Shown: positions 10,862 through 21,174 of the stretch, one piece after another
Position numbering within the stretch: position 1 is the stretch's first letter
Layout: each line of letters starts with the position of its first letter
Source: Mycobacterium attenuatum
GTDB taxonomy: Bacteria > Actinomycetota > Actinomycetes > Mycobacteriales > Mycobacteriaceae
Length of the DNA stretch: 64,000 nucleotides
Assembly (NCBI RefSeq): GCF_900566085.1
Contig: NZ_UPHT01000046.1
Coordinates: forward strand, 1 to 64,000
Reading direction: 5' to 3'
Made by a program: the position numbers and the translations under genes
Notes under the pieces: model-generated
What the model was told of the DNA's origin: nothing
The model's input: only the letters and a program-made list of their open reading frames with translations
Databases searched by the model: none

Positions 10862-13285
10862 TCATTCGCTCACTCCAATTCGCACGATGCTGCCCACCGT
10901 CGCGCCCAGCTGCCGATGCACTGCCGAGCCCGGGGAGTTCAGCGGAAGCCACACCACCCGATCGGGCATGTCGGTGACCTCGAGCGGCAAGGTGACTGAG
11001 CCGCGGGGGGTGCTGACGGTGACCTCGTCGCCGTCGTCGGCGCCGATCTCGGCTGCGGTGCCGGCCGACAGCCGCACCAGAGGCGGGCGCGCGGTGCCGG
11101 CGAGGTGCGGTTCGCCGTCCTGTAGCCGGCCCGCGTCGAGCAGCATCCGCCAACCGGTCAGGATGGCCTCACCCGCACCGGGTTCGGCGGGCCCGGGCGC
11201 GGACGACGCGGCCGAATTATGCGGGCCGGCAGCGTGTTTGCCGTCCCAGGTGCCCAGTGCCGCAAGCTCGGCGCGGGCCGCCTCGACGGTCGACACTCCC
11301 AAGTAGACGCCCATCTCGTCGGCCAGCGCGTCGAGAACGCGGTGATCCGACTGGCCGGCCTGCGCGATGGTGCCGTACAGCGCGGGTTGGAACCCGCGGT
11401 AGCGACCCTCCCAGTTGACGAAGGCACCGGCCTTCTGCGCCGTCGGTGCGACCGGGAACACCACGTCGGCGCGTTCGGTGACGGCGCTGTGCCGCAGTTC
11501 CAGGCTGACCACGAACCCGGCGGCGTCCAGGGCGGCCAGCACCGCGTCCGGATCGGCGAAGTCGCCCGGCTCGACACCGCCCACCAGCAGCGCGCCCAGC
11601 GTGCCGTCGACGACGGCGGCCAGCATGCCGTCGGCGTCATGCCCTGGCGCAGTGGGCAATTCGGCCACATGCCAGGCCTCTCGGACCTGCGATCGTGCGG
11701 TCTCGTCGGCCAGCGGGCGGCCACCGGGCAGCAGTCCCGGCAACGCGCCGGCCTCCAGCGCACCGCGTTCGCCGGCGCGGCGCGGGACCCACGCCAGCCG
11801 CGCTCCCGTCGAGTCGGCCAGCCGCGCCGCAGCGGACAATCCGCCGGGCACTGTGGCTAGGCGTTCGCCGACCATGATGACTGCACCGGGCGTGGCCAGC
11901 AGATCGCCTACTTCACCGGTGGCCAGCCCGTCCAGGGCTGCGGGCTCCGCGCCGGGAGCGGTGGTGATCAGCGTGCCGGACATCTTCTGCAGCCCACGGG
12001 TGGCAAAGGGCGCGATCGCATACACCGGAGCCTTGTGCTTGCGGGCGGCCTTGCGCAGCCGCAGGAAGACAATCGGCGACTCGTCTTCGGGCTCGAACCC
12101 GACCAGCACCACCACTGGAGCCGATTCCAGGTCGGAATAGCTGACGGCGAGTGCCCGGCCCGCGACCCGGGCCGCCAGGAAATCGGCCTCCTCGGCTGAG
12201 TGCGGCCGGGCCCTGAAGTCGATATCGTTGGTGTCCAACACGATTCGCGCGAACTTGGCGTAGGCATAGGCGTCTTCCCAGGTGGCCCGGCCACCGACCA
12301 GCACCCCGGTGCGTCCGCGGGTCGCCTCGAGTCCCTGGGCCGCGGCCACCATGGCGTGTGACCACGAGGCGGGCATCAGCTGACCCTCGGCGTTGCGGAT
12401 CAGGGGAGTGGTGAGCAGGTCCGGCTGGGTCGCGTAGGTGAAAGCCCACCGTCCCTTGTCGCAATTCCACTCCTCGTTGACTTCCGGGTCGTCACCGGCC
12501 AGCCGGCGCAGCACCTTGCCCCGGCGATGGTCGGTGCGTTGCGCACAGCCCGACGCGCAGTGCTCACAGACGCTGGGGCTAGAGACCAAGTCGAACGGGC
12601 GCGCCCGGAAACGGTAGGCGGTCCCGGTCAGCGCGCCGACGGGGCAGATCTGCACCGTGTTGCCCGAGAAGTAGGAGTCGAACGGTTCGTTGGCGTAGAT
12701 GCCGACCTGCTGCAGGGCGCCGCGCTCCTGCATGTCGATGAACGGATCGCCGGCGATCTGCTCGGAGAAGCGGGTGCAGCGTGCACATAAGATGCAGCGT
12801 TCCCGGTCCAGCAATACCTGCGCGGAGATGTTGATGGGCTTGGCGAACGTGCGTTTGACGTCGGTGAAGCGGGATTCCGGACGGCCGTTGGACATGGCCT
12901 GGTTCTGCAGCGGGCATTCACCGCCCTTGTCGCACATCGGGCAGTCCAGCGGATGGTTGATCAACAGCAGTTCCATCACACCGTGCTGGGCCTTGTCGGC
13001 GGCTTCGGAGGTGAGCTGGGTACGGACCACCATGTCGTCGGTGCACACTGTGGTGCACGACGCCAGCGGCTTGCGCTGTCCCTCGACCTCGACGAGACAT
13101 TGTCGGCATGCGCCCACCGGATCCAGCAGCGGGTGGTCGCAGAACCGCGGGATCTGGATGCCTATCAACTCGGCCGCGCGGATCACCAAAGTGCCTTTGG
13201 GAACGCTGATTTCGTTTCCGTCGATGGTCAGCGTCACCATCTCCGGCTGAGCCACCCGGCTTTCGGTGTCGGCCGTCTGGGTCAC
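10862..13285 (-). CDS. nuoG: NADH-quinone oxidoreductase subunit G
   Basis: 807 residues from the GTG at 13285, which overlaps the nuoF stop as GTGA. NuoG is the large iron-sulfur subunit of the peripheral arm. In order it shows the 2Fe-2S domain ([19 protein letters not shown] and the cysteine in ASCTT), the histidine/cysteine N5 region ending [13 protein letters not shown], the N4 ligands [10 protein letters not shown] with CPVGAL, and the N7-type motif CEHCASGC, followed by a molybdopterin-oxidoreductase-like domain without an active cofactor site. The length and sequence match the mycobacterial subunit closely. Confidence 0.97.
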   Translation of the reverse strand: MTQTADTESRVAQPEMVTLTIDGNEISVPKGTLVIRAAELIGIQIPRFCDHPLLDPVGACRQCLVEVEGQRKPLASCTTVCTDDMVVRTQLTSEAADKAQHGVMELLLINHPLDCPMCDKGGECPLQNQAMSNGRPESRFTDVKRTFAKPINISAQVLLDRERCILCARCTRFSEQIAGDPFIDMQERGALQQVGIYANEPFDSYFSGNTVQICPVGALTGTAYRFRARPFDLVSSPSVCEHCASGCAQRTDHRRGKVLRRLAGDDPEVNEEWNCDKGRWAFTYATQPDLLTTPLIRNAEGQLMPASWSHAMVAAAQGLEATRGRTGVLVGGRATWEDAYAYAKFARIVLDTNDIDFRARPHSAEEADFLAARVAGRALAVSYSDLESAPVVVLVGFEPEDESPIVFLRLRKAARKHKAPVYAIAPFATRGLQKMSGTLITTAPGAEPAALDGLATGEVGDLLATPGAVIMVGERLATVPGGLSAAARLADSTGARLAWVPRRAGERGALEAGALPGLLPGGRPLADETARSQVREAWHVAELPTAPGHDADGMLAAVVDGTLGALLVGGVEPGDFADPDAVLAALDAAGFVVSLELRHSAVTERADVVFPVAPTAQKAGAFVNWEGRYRGFQPALYGTIAQAGQSDHRVLDALADEMGVYLGVSTVEAARAELAALGTWDGKHAAGPHNSAASSAPGPAEPGAGEAILTGWRMLLDAGRLQDGEPHLAGTARPPLVRLSAGTAAEIGADDGDEVTVSTPRGSVTLPLEVTDMPDRVVWLPLNSPGSAVHRQLGATVGSIVRIGVSE

Positions 13286-14613
13286 GCCTTGTCTCCGTTC
13301 GCCATGAGCATGGATTCCCGGGGGTCGAACGGGCATCCGCCGCCTTCGACATGCGCGACGTATTCGTCGCGGAAGTACTTGATGGATGACATCACCGGGC
13401 TCGCCGCGCCATCGCCCAACGCGCAGAACGCCTTTCCCAAAATTGAGTCCGAGATGTCGAGCAGTTTGTCGATGTCTTCGCGGGTGCCCCGGCCAGTCTC
13501 CAGCCGCTCGTAGATCTTGTCCAGCCAGAACGTGCCCTCCCGGCACGGTGTGCATTTCCCGCACGACTCGTGCTTGTAGAACTCGGTCCAGCGCCGCACC
13601 GCACGCACCACGCAGGTGGTCTCGTCGAAGATCTCCAGCGCTTTGGTGCCCAGCATTGAGCCGACACCGCCGACACCCTCGTAATCCAAGGGCACGTCGA
13701 GGTGTTCGTCGGTGAGCAACGGCGTCGAGGACCCCCCCGGCGTCCAGAACTTGAGCCGGTGCCCCGAGCGCACCCCGCCGGCGTAATCGAGCAATTCGCG
13801 CAACGTGATGCCCAGCGGGGCCTCGTACTGGCCCGGTCGGGTGACGTGACCGGACAACGAATACAGCGTGAAGCCAGGCGATTTCTCGCTGCCCATCGAC
13901 CGGAACCAGTCGACGCCATGCAGGATGATCGCAGGGACGCTGGCGATGGTCTCGACGTTGTTGATCACCGTCGGGCAGCCATAGAGCCCGGCCACGGCGG
14001 GGAAGGGCGGACGCAGCCGCGGCTGGCCGCGCCGGCCTTCCAGCGAATCGAGCAGCGCGGTCTCCTCGCCGCAGATGTAGGCGCCCGCGCCGGCGTGCAC
14101 CACCAACTCCAGGTCGAAACCGGAGCCGGCGATATTGCGGCCCAGGTAACCCGCGGCGTACGCCTCGGCCACCGCGTTCTGCAGCCGGCGCAGTACCGGC
14201 AGCACCTCGCCGCGCACGTAGATGAAGGCGTGGTGGGCCCGGATCGCGTACGCGGCGATGATGATTCCCTCGACGAGCACGTGCGGTGTCGCCAGCATCA
14301 GCGGAATGTCTTTGCAGGTGCCGGGTTCGGACTCGTCAGCGTTGACCACCAGGTAGTGCGGTTTGGCTGCGGGACCTTTGTCGCCTTGCGGGATAAATGA
14401 CCATTTGGTGCCAGTGGCAAAACCCGCGCCGCCGCGCCCGCGCAGCCCCGAATCCTTGACGGTGCCGATCACCGCGTCCGGGTCCATGGACAGGGCCTTG
14501 TGCATTGCCCGGTAGCCGTCGTGACGCCGATAGGTTTCCAGGGTCCACGACTTGGGGTCGTCCCAGAACCGGCTGATCACCGGCGTCAACGGGGTTGCCG
14601 ACGAAGCCGTCAT
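13282..14613 (-). CDS. nuoF: NADH-quinone oxidoreductase subunit F (NADH/FMN binding)
   Basis: 443 residues from the ATG at 14613. NuoF takes the hydride from NADH onto FMN and passes electrons to cluster N3. The FMN/NADH-binding glycine-rich stretch is [15 protein letters not shown], the acidic NADH site is [26 protein letters not shown] follows, and the N3 cluster ligands are [12 protein letters not shown] plus the cysteine in [10 protein letters not shown]. Start and stop both overlap neighbours by four bases (nuoE ATGA at 14610-14613, nuoG GTGA). Confidence 0.97.
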   Translation of the reverse strand: MTASSATPLTPVISRFWDDPKSWTLETYRRHDGYRAMHKALSMDPDAVIGTVKDSGLRGRGGAGFATGTKWSFIPQGDKGPAAKPHYLVVNADESEPGTCKDIPLMLATPHVLVEGIIIAAYAIRAHHAFIYVRGEVLPVLRRLQNAVAEAYAAGYLGRNIAGSGFDLELVVHAGAGAYICGEETALLDSLEGRRGQPRLRPPFPAVAGLYGCPTVINNVETIASVPAIILHGVDWFRSMGSEKSPGFTLYSLSGHVTRPGQYEAPLGITLRELLDYAGGVRSGHRLKFWTPGGSSTPLLTDEHLDVPLDYEGVGGVGSMLGTKALEIFDETTCVVRAVRRWTEFYKHESCGKCTPCREGTFWLDKIYERLETGRGTREDIDKLLDISDSILGKAFCALGDGAASPVMSSIKYFRDEYVAHVEGGGCPFDPRESMLMANGDKA

Positions 14614-15437
14614 GAGTTGCCTTCCGGTGCCGATTCCGGGGGTTCTGGGGCTTGCATGCCGTTTTCCTTCGCCACCCGTAGCCCGGCCAAGGTGGCCGCA
14701 CCGGCCCCGCCCTGGCCCTGATCGGGCCGCTGATCCGGCAGCCCCGCCAGGATGCGGGATGTTTCCCGGAAGGCGCACAGCGGAGCCCCGCGGGTGGGCT
14801 CCTTCGGGTTGCCGGTACGCAGCGAGTCGACGAGTTCGCACGCCGATTCCGGCGTCTGGTTGTCGAAGAATTCCCAGTTCACCATCACCACCGGCGCGTA
14901 GTCGCAGGCCGCGTTGCATTCGATGTGTTGCAGGGTGACGGTGCCGTCGGCGGTGGTTTCGTCATTGCCGATGCCGAGATGCACTTTGAGTTCCTCGAAG
15001 ATGGCGTCGCCGCCCATGATGGCGCACAGTGTGTTGGTGCACACCCCGACCAGGTAATCGCCGGTGGGGCCGCGCCGGTACATGGTGTAGAAGCTCGCGA
15101 CCGCCGAAACCTCGGCGCCGGTCAGCCCCAGCTGAGTGGCGCAGAATTCCAGGCCCGCGGGCGTCAGGTAGGAGTCTTCGCCTTGCACCAGGTGCAGCAG
15201 CGGCAGCAGTGCGGAACGCTTGTTGGGGTAGCGGCCGATGATCTCCTTGGCGTCGACCTCCAGGCGCGCCTGGACCTCCGGCGGATACGTCTGAGGCGCA
15301 CCCTCGACGACGAACTGGTTGGGTTCTTCGGGCGGCGGCCCCAGGCGGATGAACACCGATTTTCCCTGTGGTCCGGTCTGAGCCTGACGACCATGTGGTC
15401 GCGTAGCGGCCGAGGTGGGGTCGGGCAATTGGGTCAT
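14610..15437 (-). CDS. nuoE: NADH-quinone oxidoreductase subunit E (2Fe-2S)
   Basis: 275 residues from the ATG at 15437. This thioredoxin-fold subunit holds cluster N1a near the FMN. The four ligands lie in [12 protein letters not shown] and [12 protein letters not shown]. The core ends near residue 215; a proline/alanine-rich C-terminal tail of about 55 residues follows and makes it longer than most bacterial NuoE, as in other mycobacteria. It overlaps nuoD by ATGA at 15434-15437. Confidence 0.96.
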   Translation of the reverse strand: MTQLPDPTSAATRPHGRQAQTGPQGKSVFIRLGPPPEEPNQFVVEGAPQTYPPEVQARLEVDAKEIIGRYPNKRSALLPLLHLVQGEDSYLTPAGLEFCATQLGLTGAEVSAVASFYTMYRRGPTGDYLVGVCTNTLCAIMGGDAIFEELKVHLGIGNDETTADGTVTLQHIECNAACDYAPVVMVNWEFFDNQTPESACELVDSLRTGNPKEPTRGAPLCAFRETSRILAGLPDQRPDQGQGGAGAATLAGLRVAKENGMQAPEPPESAPEGNS

Positions 15438-16732
15438 CGGTCCACCCCGCCCATGACCGGGTCGATGCTGGCCACGGCGGTGATCAGGTCGGCGACCATG
15501 CCGCCCTCGCACATCGCGGCGACCGCCTGCAGGTTGGTGAACGACGGATCCCGGTAATGCACCCGGTAGGGGCGGGTGCCGCCGTCGCTGACCATGTGCA
15601 CGCCGAGCTCTCCGCGGGGCGATTCCACCGCCACGTAGACCTGGCCGGGCGGCACCCGGATGCCCTCGGTCACCAGCTTGAAGTGGTGGATCAGCGCCTC
15701 CATCGAAGTGCCCATGATCTTGGCGATGTGCTCCGGCGAGTTGCCCATGCCGTCCGAGCCGACCTTCAGGTCGGCGGGCCAGGCGATCTTACGGTCCTCG
15801 ATCATGGTGGGTCCCGGCTTGAGCTTGTCCAGGCACTGCTCGACGATCTTCACCGACTCCCACATCTCTTTGACCCGAATCATGTAGCGCCCGTAGGCAT
15901 CACAGGCGTCATCGGTGATCACGTCGAATTCGTAGTTCTCGTATCCACAGTAGGGTTCGCTCTTGCGCAGGTCGTGCGGCAGTCCGGTGGAACGCAGGAT
16001 CGGGCCGGTAATGCCCAGCGCCATGCAGCCGGTCAGGTCGAGATAGCCGATGCCTTGGGTACGGGCTTTCCAGATGGCGTTTTCGTTGAGCAGATCACCC
16101 AGCTCGCGCAGCGGTTGCCGTAACTGGTTGAGGGCTTCGGCGATGTCGGTGACCGCGTTGGGCGGAAGATCCTGCGCCACGCCGCCGGGCCGGATATAGG
16201 CATGGTTCATTCGCAAGCCGCTGATCGACTCGAATACGTTGAGGATGATTTCGCGGGCCCGGAACCCGATGAACATCGCCGTCATCGCGCCCAGCTCCAT
16301 ACCGCCGGTCGCCAAGGCCACCAGGTGCGAGGAGATGCGGTTGAGCTCCATCAGCATCACCCGGATCACGTTGACCCGCTCCGGGATCTGATCGGTGATA
16401 CCCAGCAGTTTCTCCACGCCAAGGCAGTACGCGGTCTCATTGAAAAACGGTGACAGATAATCCATTCGGGTCACGAAGGTGACGCCCTGGGTCCAGTACC
16501 GATATTCGAGGTTCTTCTCGATTCCGGTGTGCAGGTAGCCGATTCCGCAGCGGGCCTCGATGATCGTCTCGCCTTCGATCTCGAGGATGAGACGCAACAC
16601 CCCATGCGTGGACGGGTGCTGGGGCCCCATGTTGACCACGATGCGTTCGCCGGGGTCCGCCTTGCGGGCGGCGTCGACGATGTCCCCCCAGTCCTGGCCG
16701 CCGGCGACCAGGATGGTGTCGGTTTCACTCAT
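15434..16732 (-). CDS. nuoD: NADH-quinone oxidoreductase subunit D
   Basis: 432 residues, the 49-kDa-type subunit that together with NuoB forms the quinone reduction site. Conserved pieces include [15 protein letters not shown] (with the quinone-site histidine), [28 protein letters not shown] and the C-terminal [17 protein letters not shown]. It is related to the large subunit of NiFe hydrogenases but lacks the nickel-binding cysteines, as expected. Its ATG overlaps the nuoC stop by one base (TGATG). Confidence 0.97.
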   Translation of the reverse strand: MSETDTILVAGGQDWGDIVDAARKADPGERIVVNMGPQHPSTHGVLRLILEIEGETIIEARCGIGYLHTGIEKNLEYRYWTQGVTFVTRMDYLSPFFNETAYCLGVEKLLGITDQIPERVNVIRVMLMELNRISSHLVALATGGMELGAMTAMFIGFRAREIILNVFESISGLRMNHAYIRPGGVAQDLPPNAVTDIAEALNQLRQPLRELGDLLNENAIWKARTQGIGYLDLTGCMALGITGPILRSTGLPHDLRKSEPYCGYENYEFDVITDDACDAYGRYMIRVKEMWESVKIVEQCLDKLKPGPTMIEDRKIAWPADLKVGSDGMGNSPEHIAKIMGTSMEALIHHFKLVTEGIRVPPGQVYVAVESPRGELGVHMVSDGGTRPYRVHYRDPSFTNLQAVAAMCEGGMVADLITAVASIDPVMGGVDR

Positions 16733-17439
16733 CAGTTGTAGCCCCTACGCTCGTCGGGCGGCGGTATCTGCGCGCCCTTGTATTCGACCGGGATGCCCCC
16801 GAGTGGATAGTCCTTGCGTTGGGGATGTCCGTGCCAGTCGTCGGGCATCTCGATGCGGGTCAGTGACGGATGTCCGTCGAAGATGATCCCGAAGAAGTCG
16901 TATGTCTCGCGTTCGTGCCAGTCGTTGGTCGGATAGACCGAAAACAGTGACGGGATATGCGGATCACTATCGGGCGCAGACACTTCCAGTCGCAGACGAC
17001 GGTTATGGGTGATCGACTGCAGAGGATAGACGGCGTGCAGTTCCCGGCCAGTTTCGTGTGGGTAGTGCACCCCGTTGACGCCCAGGCACATCTCGAAGCG
17101 CAATTCCGGTTCGTCACGCAGAAGTTGAGCGACTTGCGGTAGATGCTCGCGGCTGACGTGCAGGGTGAGCTCGTCGCGGTAGACCACGACTTTCTCGATG
17201 GCGTCGTCGAATTGGATGTCGTGCCGGTTCAGTGCTTCGGCGAGACGGTCGGCGATGTCGTCGAAATAGCCGCCGTAGGGCCTGGGGCTGCTGCCAGGGA
17301 GCGTGACCTGACGCACCAGGCGTCCATATCCGGAGGTGTCACCGGTCCCGCGGACACCGAACATTCCACGGCGAACGTCGATAACTTCGTCGTCGGCGTG
17401 CGCGGTGGCTTCCCGCGGGTCTTGGTCGGGGGAGCTCAT
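16732..17439 (-). CDS. nuoC: NADH-quinone oxidoreductase subunit C
   Basis: 235 residues; the 30-kDa-type subunit of the peripheral arm that packs against NuoD. The signature [20 protein letters not shown] is present, followed by [13 protein letters not shown]. In mycobacteria nuoC and nuoD are separate genes, unlike the E. coli fusion. The start overlaps the nuoB stop by ATGA at 17436-17439. Confidence 0.96.
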   Translation of the reverse strand: MSSPDQDPREATAHADDEVIDVRRGMFGVRGTGDTSGYGRLVRQVTLPGSSPRPYGGYFDDIADRLAEALNRHDIQFDDAIEKVVVYRDELTLHVSREHLPQVAQLLRDEPELRFEMCLGVNGVHYPHETGRELHAVYPLQSITHNRRLRLEVSAPDSDPHIPSLFSVYPTNDWHERETYDFFGIIFDGHPSLTRIEMPDDWHGHPQRKDYPLGGIPVEYKGAQIPPPDERRGYN

Positions 17440-17990
17440 CGCAGCAATCCACGCATCTCGATCGTGGGCCGGGCCAGCAGCGCCGCCTCTTCGGCCTCGG
17501 CGATGGCACGCTCACGGTTGACGCCCAGCGGCATTTCCTGAATCTTTTCGTGCAGCTTGAGGATTGCGTGCAGCAGCATCTCGGGCCGCGGCGGACAGCC
17601 GGGCAGGTAGATGTCGACCGGAACGACGTGGTCTACACCCTGCACGATCGCGTAGTTGTTGAACATCCCGCCCGACGACGCGCACACCCCCATGGCGAGA
17701 ACCCATTTCGGCTCGGCCATTTGGTCGTAGATCTGGCGCAGCACCGGCGCCATCTTCTGGCTGACCCGTCCCGCCACGATCATCAGATCCGCTTGCCGCG
17801 GCGTCGCCGAGAATCGTTCCATCCCGAAGCGGGCGAGGTCGAATCTCGGCCCAGCGGTCGCCATCATTTCGATCGCGCAGCACGCCAAGCCGAACGTTGC
17901 CGGCCACAGTGAGTTCTTGCGGACGTAGCCGGCGACCTTCTCGACTGTCGACAGCAGGATCCCGCCGGGTAGCTGTTCTTCCAGTCCCAC
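17436..17990 (-). CDS. nuoB: NADH-quinone oxidoreductase subunit B (cluster N2)
   Basis: 184 residues, carrying the 4Fe-4S cluster N2 that hands electrons to menaquinone. All four ligands can be seen: Cys37 and Cys38 in ACCAIEMM, Cys103 in [14 protein letters not shown] and Cys132 in LPGCPPRPE. The stretch [18 protein letters not shown] contains the conserved arginine of the quinone pocket. It begins 47 bases after nuoA. Confidence 0.97.
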   Translation of the reverse strand: MGLEEQLPGGILLSTVEKVAGYVRKNSLWPATFGLACCAIEMMATAGPRFDLARFGMERFSATPRQADLMIVAGRVSQKMAPVLRQIYDQMAEPKWVLAMGVCASSGGMFNNYAIVQGVDHVVPVDIYLPGCPPRPEMLLHAILKLHEKIQEMPLGVNRERAIAEAEEAALLARPTIEMRGLLR

Positions 17991-18037
17991 GCCCTACCTC
18001 AATCCCATCTCAAACCACCGCGAACCCATCTCAGGCC

Positions 18038-18427
18038 TCAATCCCACGTCAAGCCCCCGCGGCGCCACACGTAGGCATAGGCCACGAAAACCGTGAGCAT
18101 GAAAATCACCATTTCGACCAGCGCGAAGGTGCCCAGCGCGTCGAAGCTGACCGCCCACGGATATAGGAACACGATCTCGATGTCGAAGACGATGAACAAC
18201 ATTGCGGTCAGGTAGTACTTGATAGGGAACCGCTGCCCGCCCGTCGCGGGCGCCCCGCCCGCCTCGGCCCCGGCCTGAGCGTCGGTTGGTTCAATCCCAC
18301 ATTCGTAGGCCGCAAGCTTCGACCGGTTGAAGCGCGACGGGCCCGCCAGGCTCGCTATCACAACCGAGAACACGGCAAAAGCGGCAGCGATCCCCCCGAG
18401 TACCAGGATGGGGATGTAGACGTTCAA
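18038..18427 (-). CDS. nuoA: NADH-quinone oxidoreductase subunit A
   Basis: First gene of the operon, 129 residues with three membrane helices. YECGIEP in the first loop and KYYLTAMLFIVFDIEIVFLYPW are the NuoA signatures. The start is taken as the TTG at 18427 because GGAG lies five bases before it and the protein then begins NVYIPILVL as in other mycobacteria; the frame is open for over 300 bases upstream but that part does not resemble any protein. The use of TTG may limit translation of the first subunit. Confidence 0.93.
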   Translation of the reverse strand: MNVYIPILVLGGIAAAFAVFSVVIASLAGPSRFNRSKLAAYECGIEPTDAQAGAEAGGAPATGGQRFPIKYYLTAMLFIVFDIEIVFLYPWAVSFDALGTFALVEMVIFMLTVFVAYAYVWRRGGLTWD

Positions 18428-18787
18428 ACTCGCTCCATGATCCGTCGTGTGGGCCGCCAACGTAGCGGCCGGGCGGTGACCGGGCTGCTGTGACGGGCCG
18501 GGCTGACGGACCGACGCAGTGATATTCAACATAGTCGCGCTACGGCAACGACGGGTGCCCGGGGTCGACCTCGTAGGCGCCCGAAGATCCGCGGCTGGGC
18601 AGGCGTTGCTGTGCGCCTCGGGTAGCAGGGCTGTGGATGGGCACGAAGCCGCGAAAGCGATTGGCGCGGTCAACCGGTGGTCGCAATCGGGCCGCGACAC
18701 CGCGATTCCGACGGGCCGGCCGCTCGCTGCCCGAGGGCGGCTCATATGGCGGCCTGCTCGGTCGGCCGTCAGCTTCTGCGCAGTCGC
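18428..18787 (-). promoter_or_regulatory. Leader region of the nuo operon
   Basis: About 360 bases between the response regulator gene and nuoA with no credible gene on either strand. In M. tuberculosis a PPE gene (PPE52) occupies this place; no PPE remnant is visible here. The operon promoter should lie in this stretch or before the regulator gene. A weak match (TTGCCG, 16 bases, AATATC) reads on the minus strand near 18527-18555 and is only a suggestion. Confidence 0.3.
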
Positions 18788-19189
18788 TTAGACCGCCGGC
18801 GCGCGCAGCAATCCCAGCACTGCGCGGCCCAGCATGATCGGGTCGATCGGATGCGGAACTGCCGCCTCGGCCCGGGACCAGCTGGCCAGCCAGGCGTCAT
18901 CCGGGCGCCCGGTGAGCACCAGAATCGGTGGGCAGGTCGAGAGTTCGTCTTTGAGCTGTTTGGCGATTCCCATACCCCCGGCGGGTGTCGCCTCGCCGTC
19001 GAGGATGGCCAAGTCGATGCCGCCTTCGTCCATCTGCCGTATCACCATCGGTGCGGTCGCAATTTCGACATAGGTCAATTCCGGCAGATCAGGATGCAGC
19101 TGTTTGCCCAGCGCACGCATCACCTGTTGGCGGGTTTGGACATTGTTGCTGTAAACGAGGATCCGCAGGGCGTCGCTGGAGTCGGGCAC
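18788..19189 (-). CDS. Single-domain response regulator, degenerate receiver
   Basis: 133 residues, a CheY-like receiver with no output domain, at the same place relative to nuoA as Rv3143 of M. tuberculosis. The phosphoacceptor aspartate is present in LAILDGEATPAG, and the switch threonine in ILVLTGRP. However, the acidic pair that binds magnesium at the end of the first strand is replaced (ILVYSNNV instead of the usual xDD), and the conserved lysine before the cis-proline is histidine (PHPIDP). Phosphorylation may therefore be weak or absent. It runs in the same direction as nuo and may be cotranscribed; the function is not known to me. Confidence 0.85.
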   Translation of the reverse strand: MPDSSDALRILVYSNNVQTRQQVMRALGKQLHPDLPELTYVEIATAPMVIRQMDEGGIDLAILDGEATPAGGMGIAKQLKDELSTCPPILVLTGRPDDAWLASWSRAEAAVPHPIDPIMLGRAVLGLLRAPAV

Positions 19190-19317
19190 GGTGGAGATGC
19201 TACTTGTGCTCGTCGGCCGTCGATATCACGGCGGGCATCGAGACGATCGGGCTGTGACGTCCTCGTGATGGGCGCGGCGGTGGGTGAGTGGTGCGGCGGG
19301 GCTCGCACAGCGAGGTC

Positions 19318-20013
19318 CTACGCACTGAGTGTGTTCCAGTCAGTTCCCGTGTTTCCCCCGGCGCCGCCCGCCGGCGCGGTCAAATGGTGTACCCGGGCGG
19401 GCGGAACGTTGCGCAGAACACTCTCGTGGGTGACCTGGTGCTCGCTCATGTGCGACAACATGAGCTGCTCGACACTGCTGACGCGAACGCGCTCGCTCCC
19501 GCGTGACAGGGTTTTGCGGATTTGCCGGAGGTACAGGTATTCGACGTAGCTGAGTACCCCTCCGGGCTTGAGTAGCCGGGTGTAAGAGTGGAGGATCTCC
19601 GCCACGGTGATCGCGGGGAAGTTGCTGTGGGGCAGGCCTGAAATGATGAAATCGTATGGCTCAGCGGCATCGAAATTCTGGAACGGCAGATTATGGATAT
19701 TGGTGAAATCGCTGATCGCCTGCCAACGTGGTTCGGTGGCAAAACGTCTCTGCAACATGCGGACAAAGGCGTCATTGATTTCCACCACGTCCAATACGTC
19801 ACCCGGGCGCAGGTGTTCGACGATTCGGTCAGTGAACGCGCCGGTGCCCGGCCCGCAGTCCAGAACGCGGATAGGTGTTGGACCGCGGCGGCGAAGGTGC
19901 CGGGTGATGGCCCGGGCCAGGTAGCGGGTGCTGGGCGTCACTGCTCCGGTGGTCTCGAACTTGGTGCAGAACTCGCGAAGAAACAGGGTGGTGACAGGAG
20001 GCCGTCGACTCAT
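19318..20013 (-). CDS. SAM-dependent methyltransferase, class I
   Basis: 231 residues from the ATG at 20013, preceded by AAGGAAAGG. The SAM-binding motif I reads VLDCGPGTGAFT (about residues 48-59), followed by the acidic end of strand 2 (DVVEIN), and motif IV/post-I regions NLPFQNF and LKPGGVLSYVEY. The best general match is to phospholipid N-methyltransferase-like or rRNA-adenine-methylase-like enzymes; the ISGLPHSNFP loop takes the place of the NPPY/NLPY-type motif, which suggests an amine or lipid substrate but does not prove it. It overlaps the upstream DedA gene by ATGA, so the two are likely made together; a lipid-related job would fit. Confidence 0.75.
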   Translation of the reverse strand: MSRRPPVTTLFLREFCTKFETTGAVTPSTRYLARAITRHLRRRGPTPIRVLDCGPGTGAFTDRIVEHLRPGDVLDVVEINDAFVRMLQRRFATEPRWQAISDFTNIHNLPFQNFDAAEPYDFIISGLPHSNFPAITVAEILHSYTRLLKPGGVLSYVEYLYLRQIRKTLSRGSERVRVSSVEQLMLSHMSEHQVTHESVLRNVPPARVHHLTAPAGGAGGNTGTDWNTLSA

Positions 20014-20633
20014 CGTGCCTTTCCTTGCAATCCAGGCCGGTGCGCGCTCAATTGCACGCGCCAACGCTTCCAGACGCCGTAATACAAGCTGGCGGTCGCA
20101 GCCGACAGCAGCAAGATCGCAGTCGCCGCCCATTCCGACCGATGAATCAGCCTGCTGACCCATCCAGCGCCGAGATAGCTGAATAGGAAAAAAGTGCTCA
20201 CGGCCAACGTCCCGCCTACCAAATCGCACATCAGAAAACGGCGAAAGTCCATTCGTAGGGCACCGATTGCCAGATACAGCGGAGTGCGCATCCCGAACAC
20301 GAATCGCACGAGCAAGAACACCTTCACGCCATGTTGTTGCAGGATGCGTCCGACGTGCGCTGTTCGATCGCTGTCGACCAACCGCGCAAACCAGCGATGC
20401 CGTCCCAGACGTGTCTGACCGAGCGACCTGCCCATCCAGTACAGCGCGCAGTCGCCGACCAACACCCCGGACAGGCACGCCAGCATTGCCAGACCCGGCT
20501 GCAGCCGGGCCACCGAAGGTGAGCTCAACACGCCCGCCGCGACGGTGACCACTTCTTCCGGAACGGGAATGCCGGTGGCCGCAAAGAGCGGCAACAACCA
20601 ATACGAATGATGCGAGGCGATGAACGTTTCCAT
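20010..20633 (-). CDS. DedA/SNARE-associated family membrane protein
   Basis: 207 residues from the ATG at 20633 (METFIASHH). The DedA pattern is clear: GIPVPEEVV near the N-terminus, a glycine-rich GVLVGDCALYWMGRSLG, and the arginine-containing LVRFVFGMRTPLYLAIGALRM followed by FLMCDLVGG. Members are polytopic membrane proteins, several of which act as phospholipid or undecaprenyl-phosphate flippases. Pairing with a methyltransferase downstream by a four-base overlap suggests a joint role in lipid handling. The frame extends upstream, but this start gives the usual N-terminus. Confidence 0.85.
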   Translation of the reverse strand: METFIASHHSYWLLPLFAATGIPVPEEVVTVAAGVLSSPSVARLQPGLAMLACLSGVLVGDCALYWMGRSLGQTRLGRHRWFARLVDSDRTAHVGRILQQHGVKVFLLVRFVFGMRTPLYLAIGALRMDFRRFLMCDLVGGTLAVSTFFLFSYLGAGWVSRLIHRSEWAATAILLLSAATASLYYGVWKRWRVQLSAHRPGLQGKAR

Positions 20634-21174
20634 CGCTTCAGCCCCACGTCTGGCTAGCGAACGACAGGCGGCGCTTCGGCTCGCAACCAGATGCAGCACA
20701 CCGGACCCGGGTGCTTTCACTATCCAAAGTTGTTGGCATTACTGCAATCCCGCCTCCGTGTGCGTATCGACAGGTTCGCTCGGGGCGGGTTTGTGCGCCG
20801 CCCCGGGGCTAACGGACGTGATCGAGAGACGCAGGGCAGACCATTGTCTATAGAAACAAATGCCGTATCGCAGATAAATTAGAACGTCTGTCAACCAAAG
20901 TTGTCAATAGCGAGTGTGATCGTCGTACGGCGGTCTCCGGACAGGCGGAGTCACCTCTCGGCGCTGACGGGAACCCGCCCGCCCGCGTGTGGCGCGGCCG
21001 TCGGCCGCTGGCGCCCCGGATTCGCGGGTCCGCGCTGCTGGGACGAGCCTGTCGCGTGGGGCAACGGAGTGGAAATGATGAATGTAGCGCTAAGCGGTGA
21101 ATCGGCGGTCATTTGTCGTTACGCTGTGCCCGGGGTCGGTATAAACCGGCAAGCGATTCTGGAGGACTCGTGCA
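20634..21174. promoter_or_regulatory. Divergent intergenic region, dedA-like gene / PPE
   Basis: About 540 bases without a credible gene between the divergent DedA and PPE genes. The part around 20850-20915 is clearly richer in A+T than its surroundings and probably contains the promoters. A short dyad (CAAC-CAAA-GTTG) lies at 20893-20904. The end of the region carries GGAGG ten bases before the PPE start codon. Confidence 0.4.

Noticed and set aside
20889..20902. Fourteen-base identity TGTCAACCAAAGTT shared with 39174-39187, both before PPE genes
   Set aside because: In 64 kb several chance 14-mers are expected, the distances to the genes differ (about 270 and 90 bases) and the dyad is complete in only one copy.
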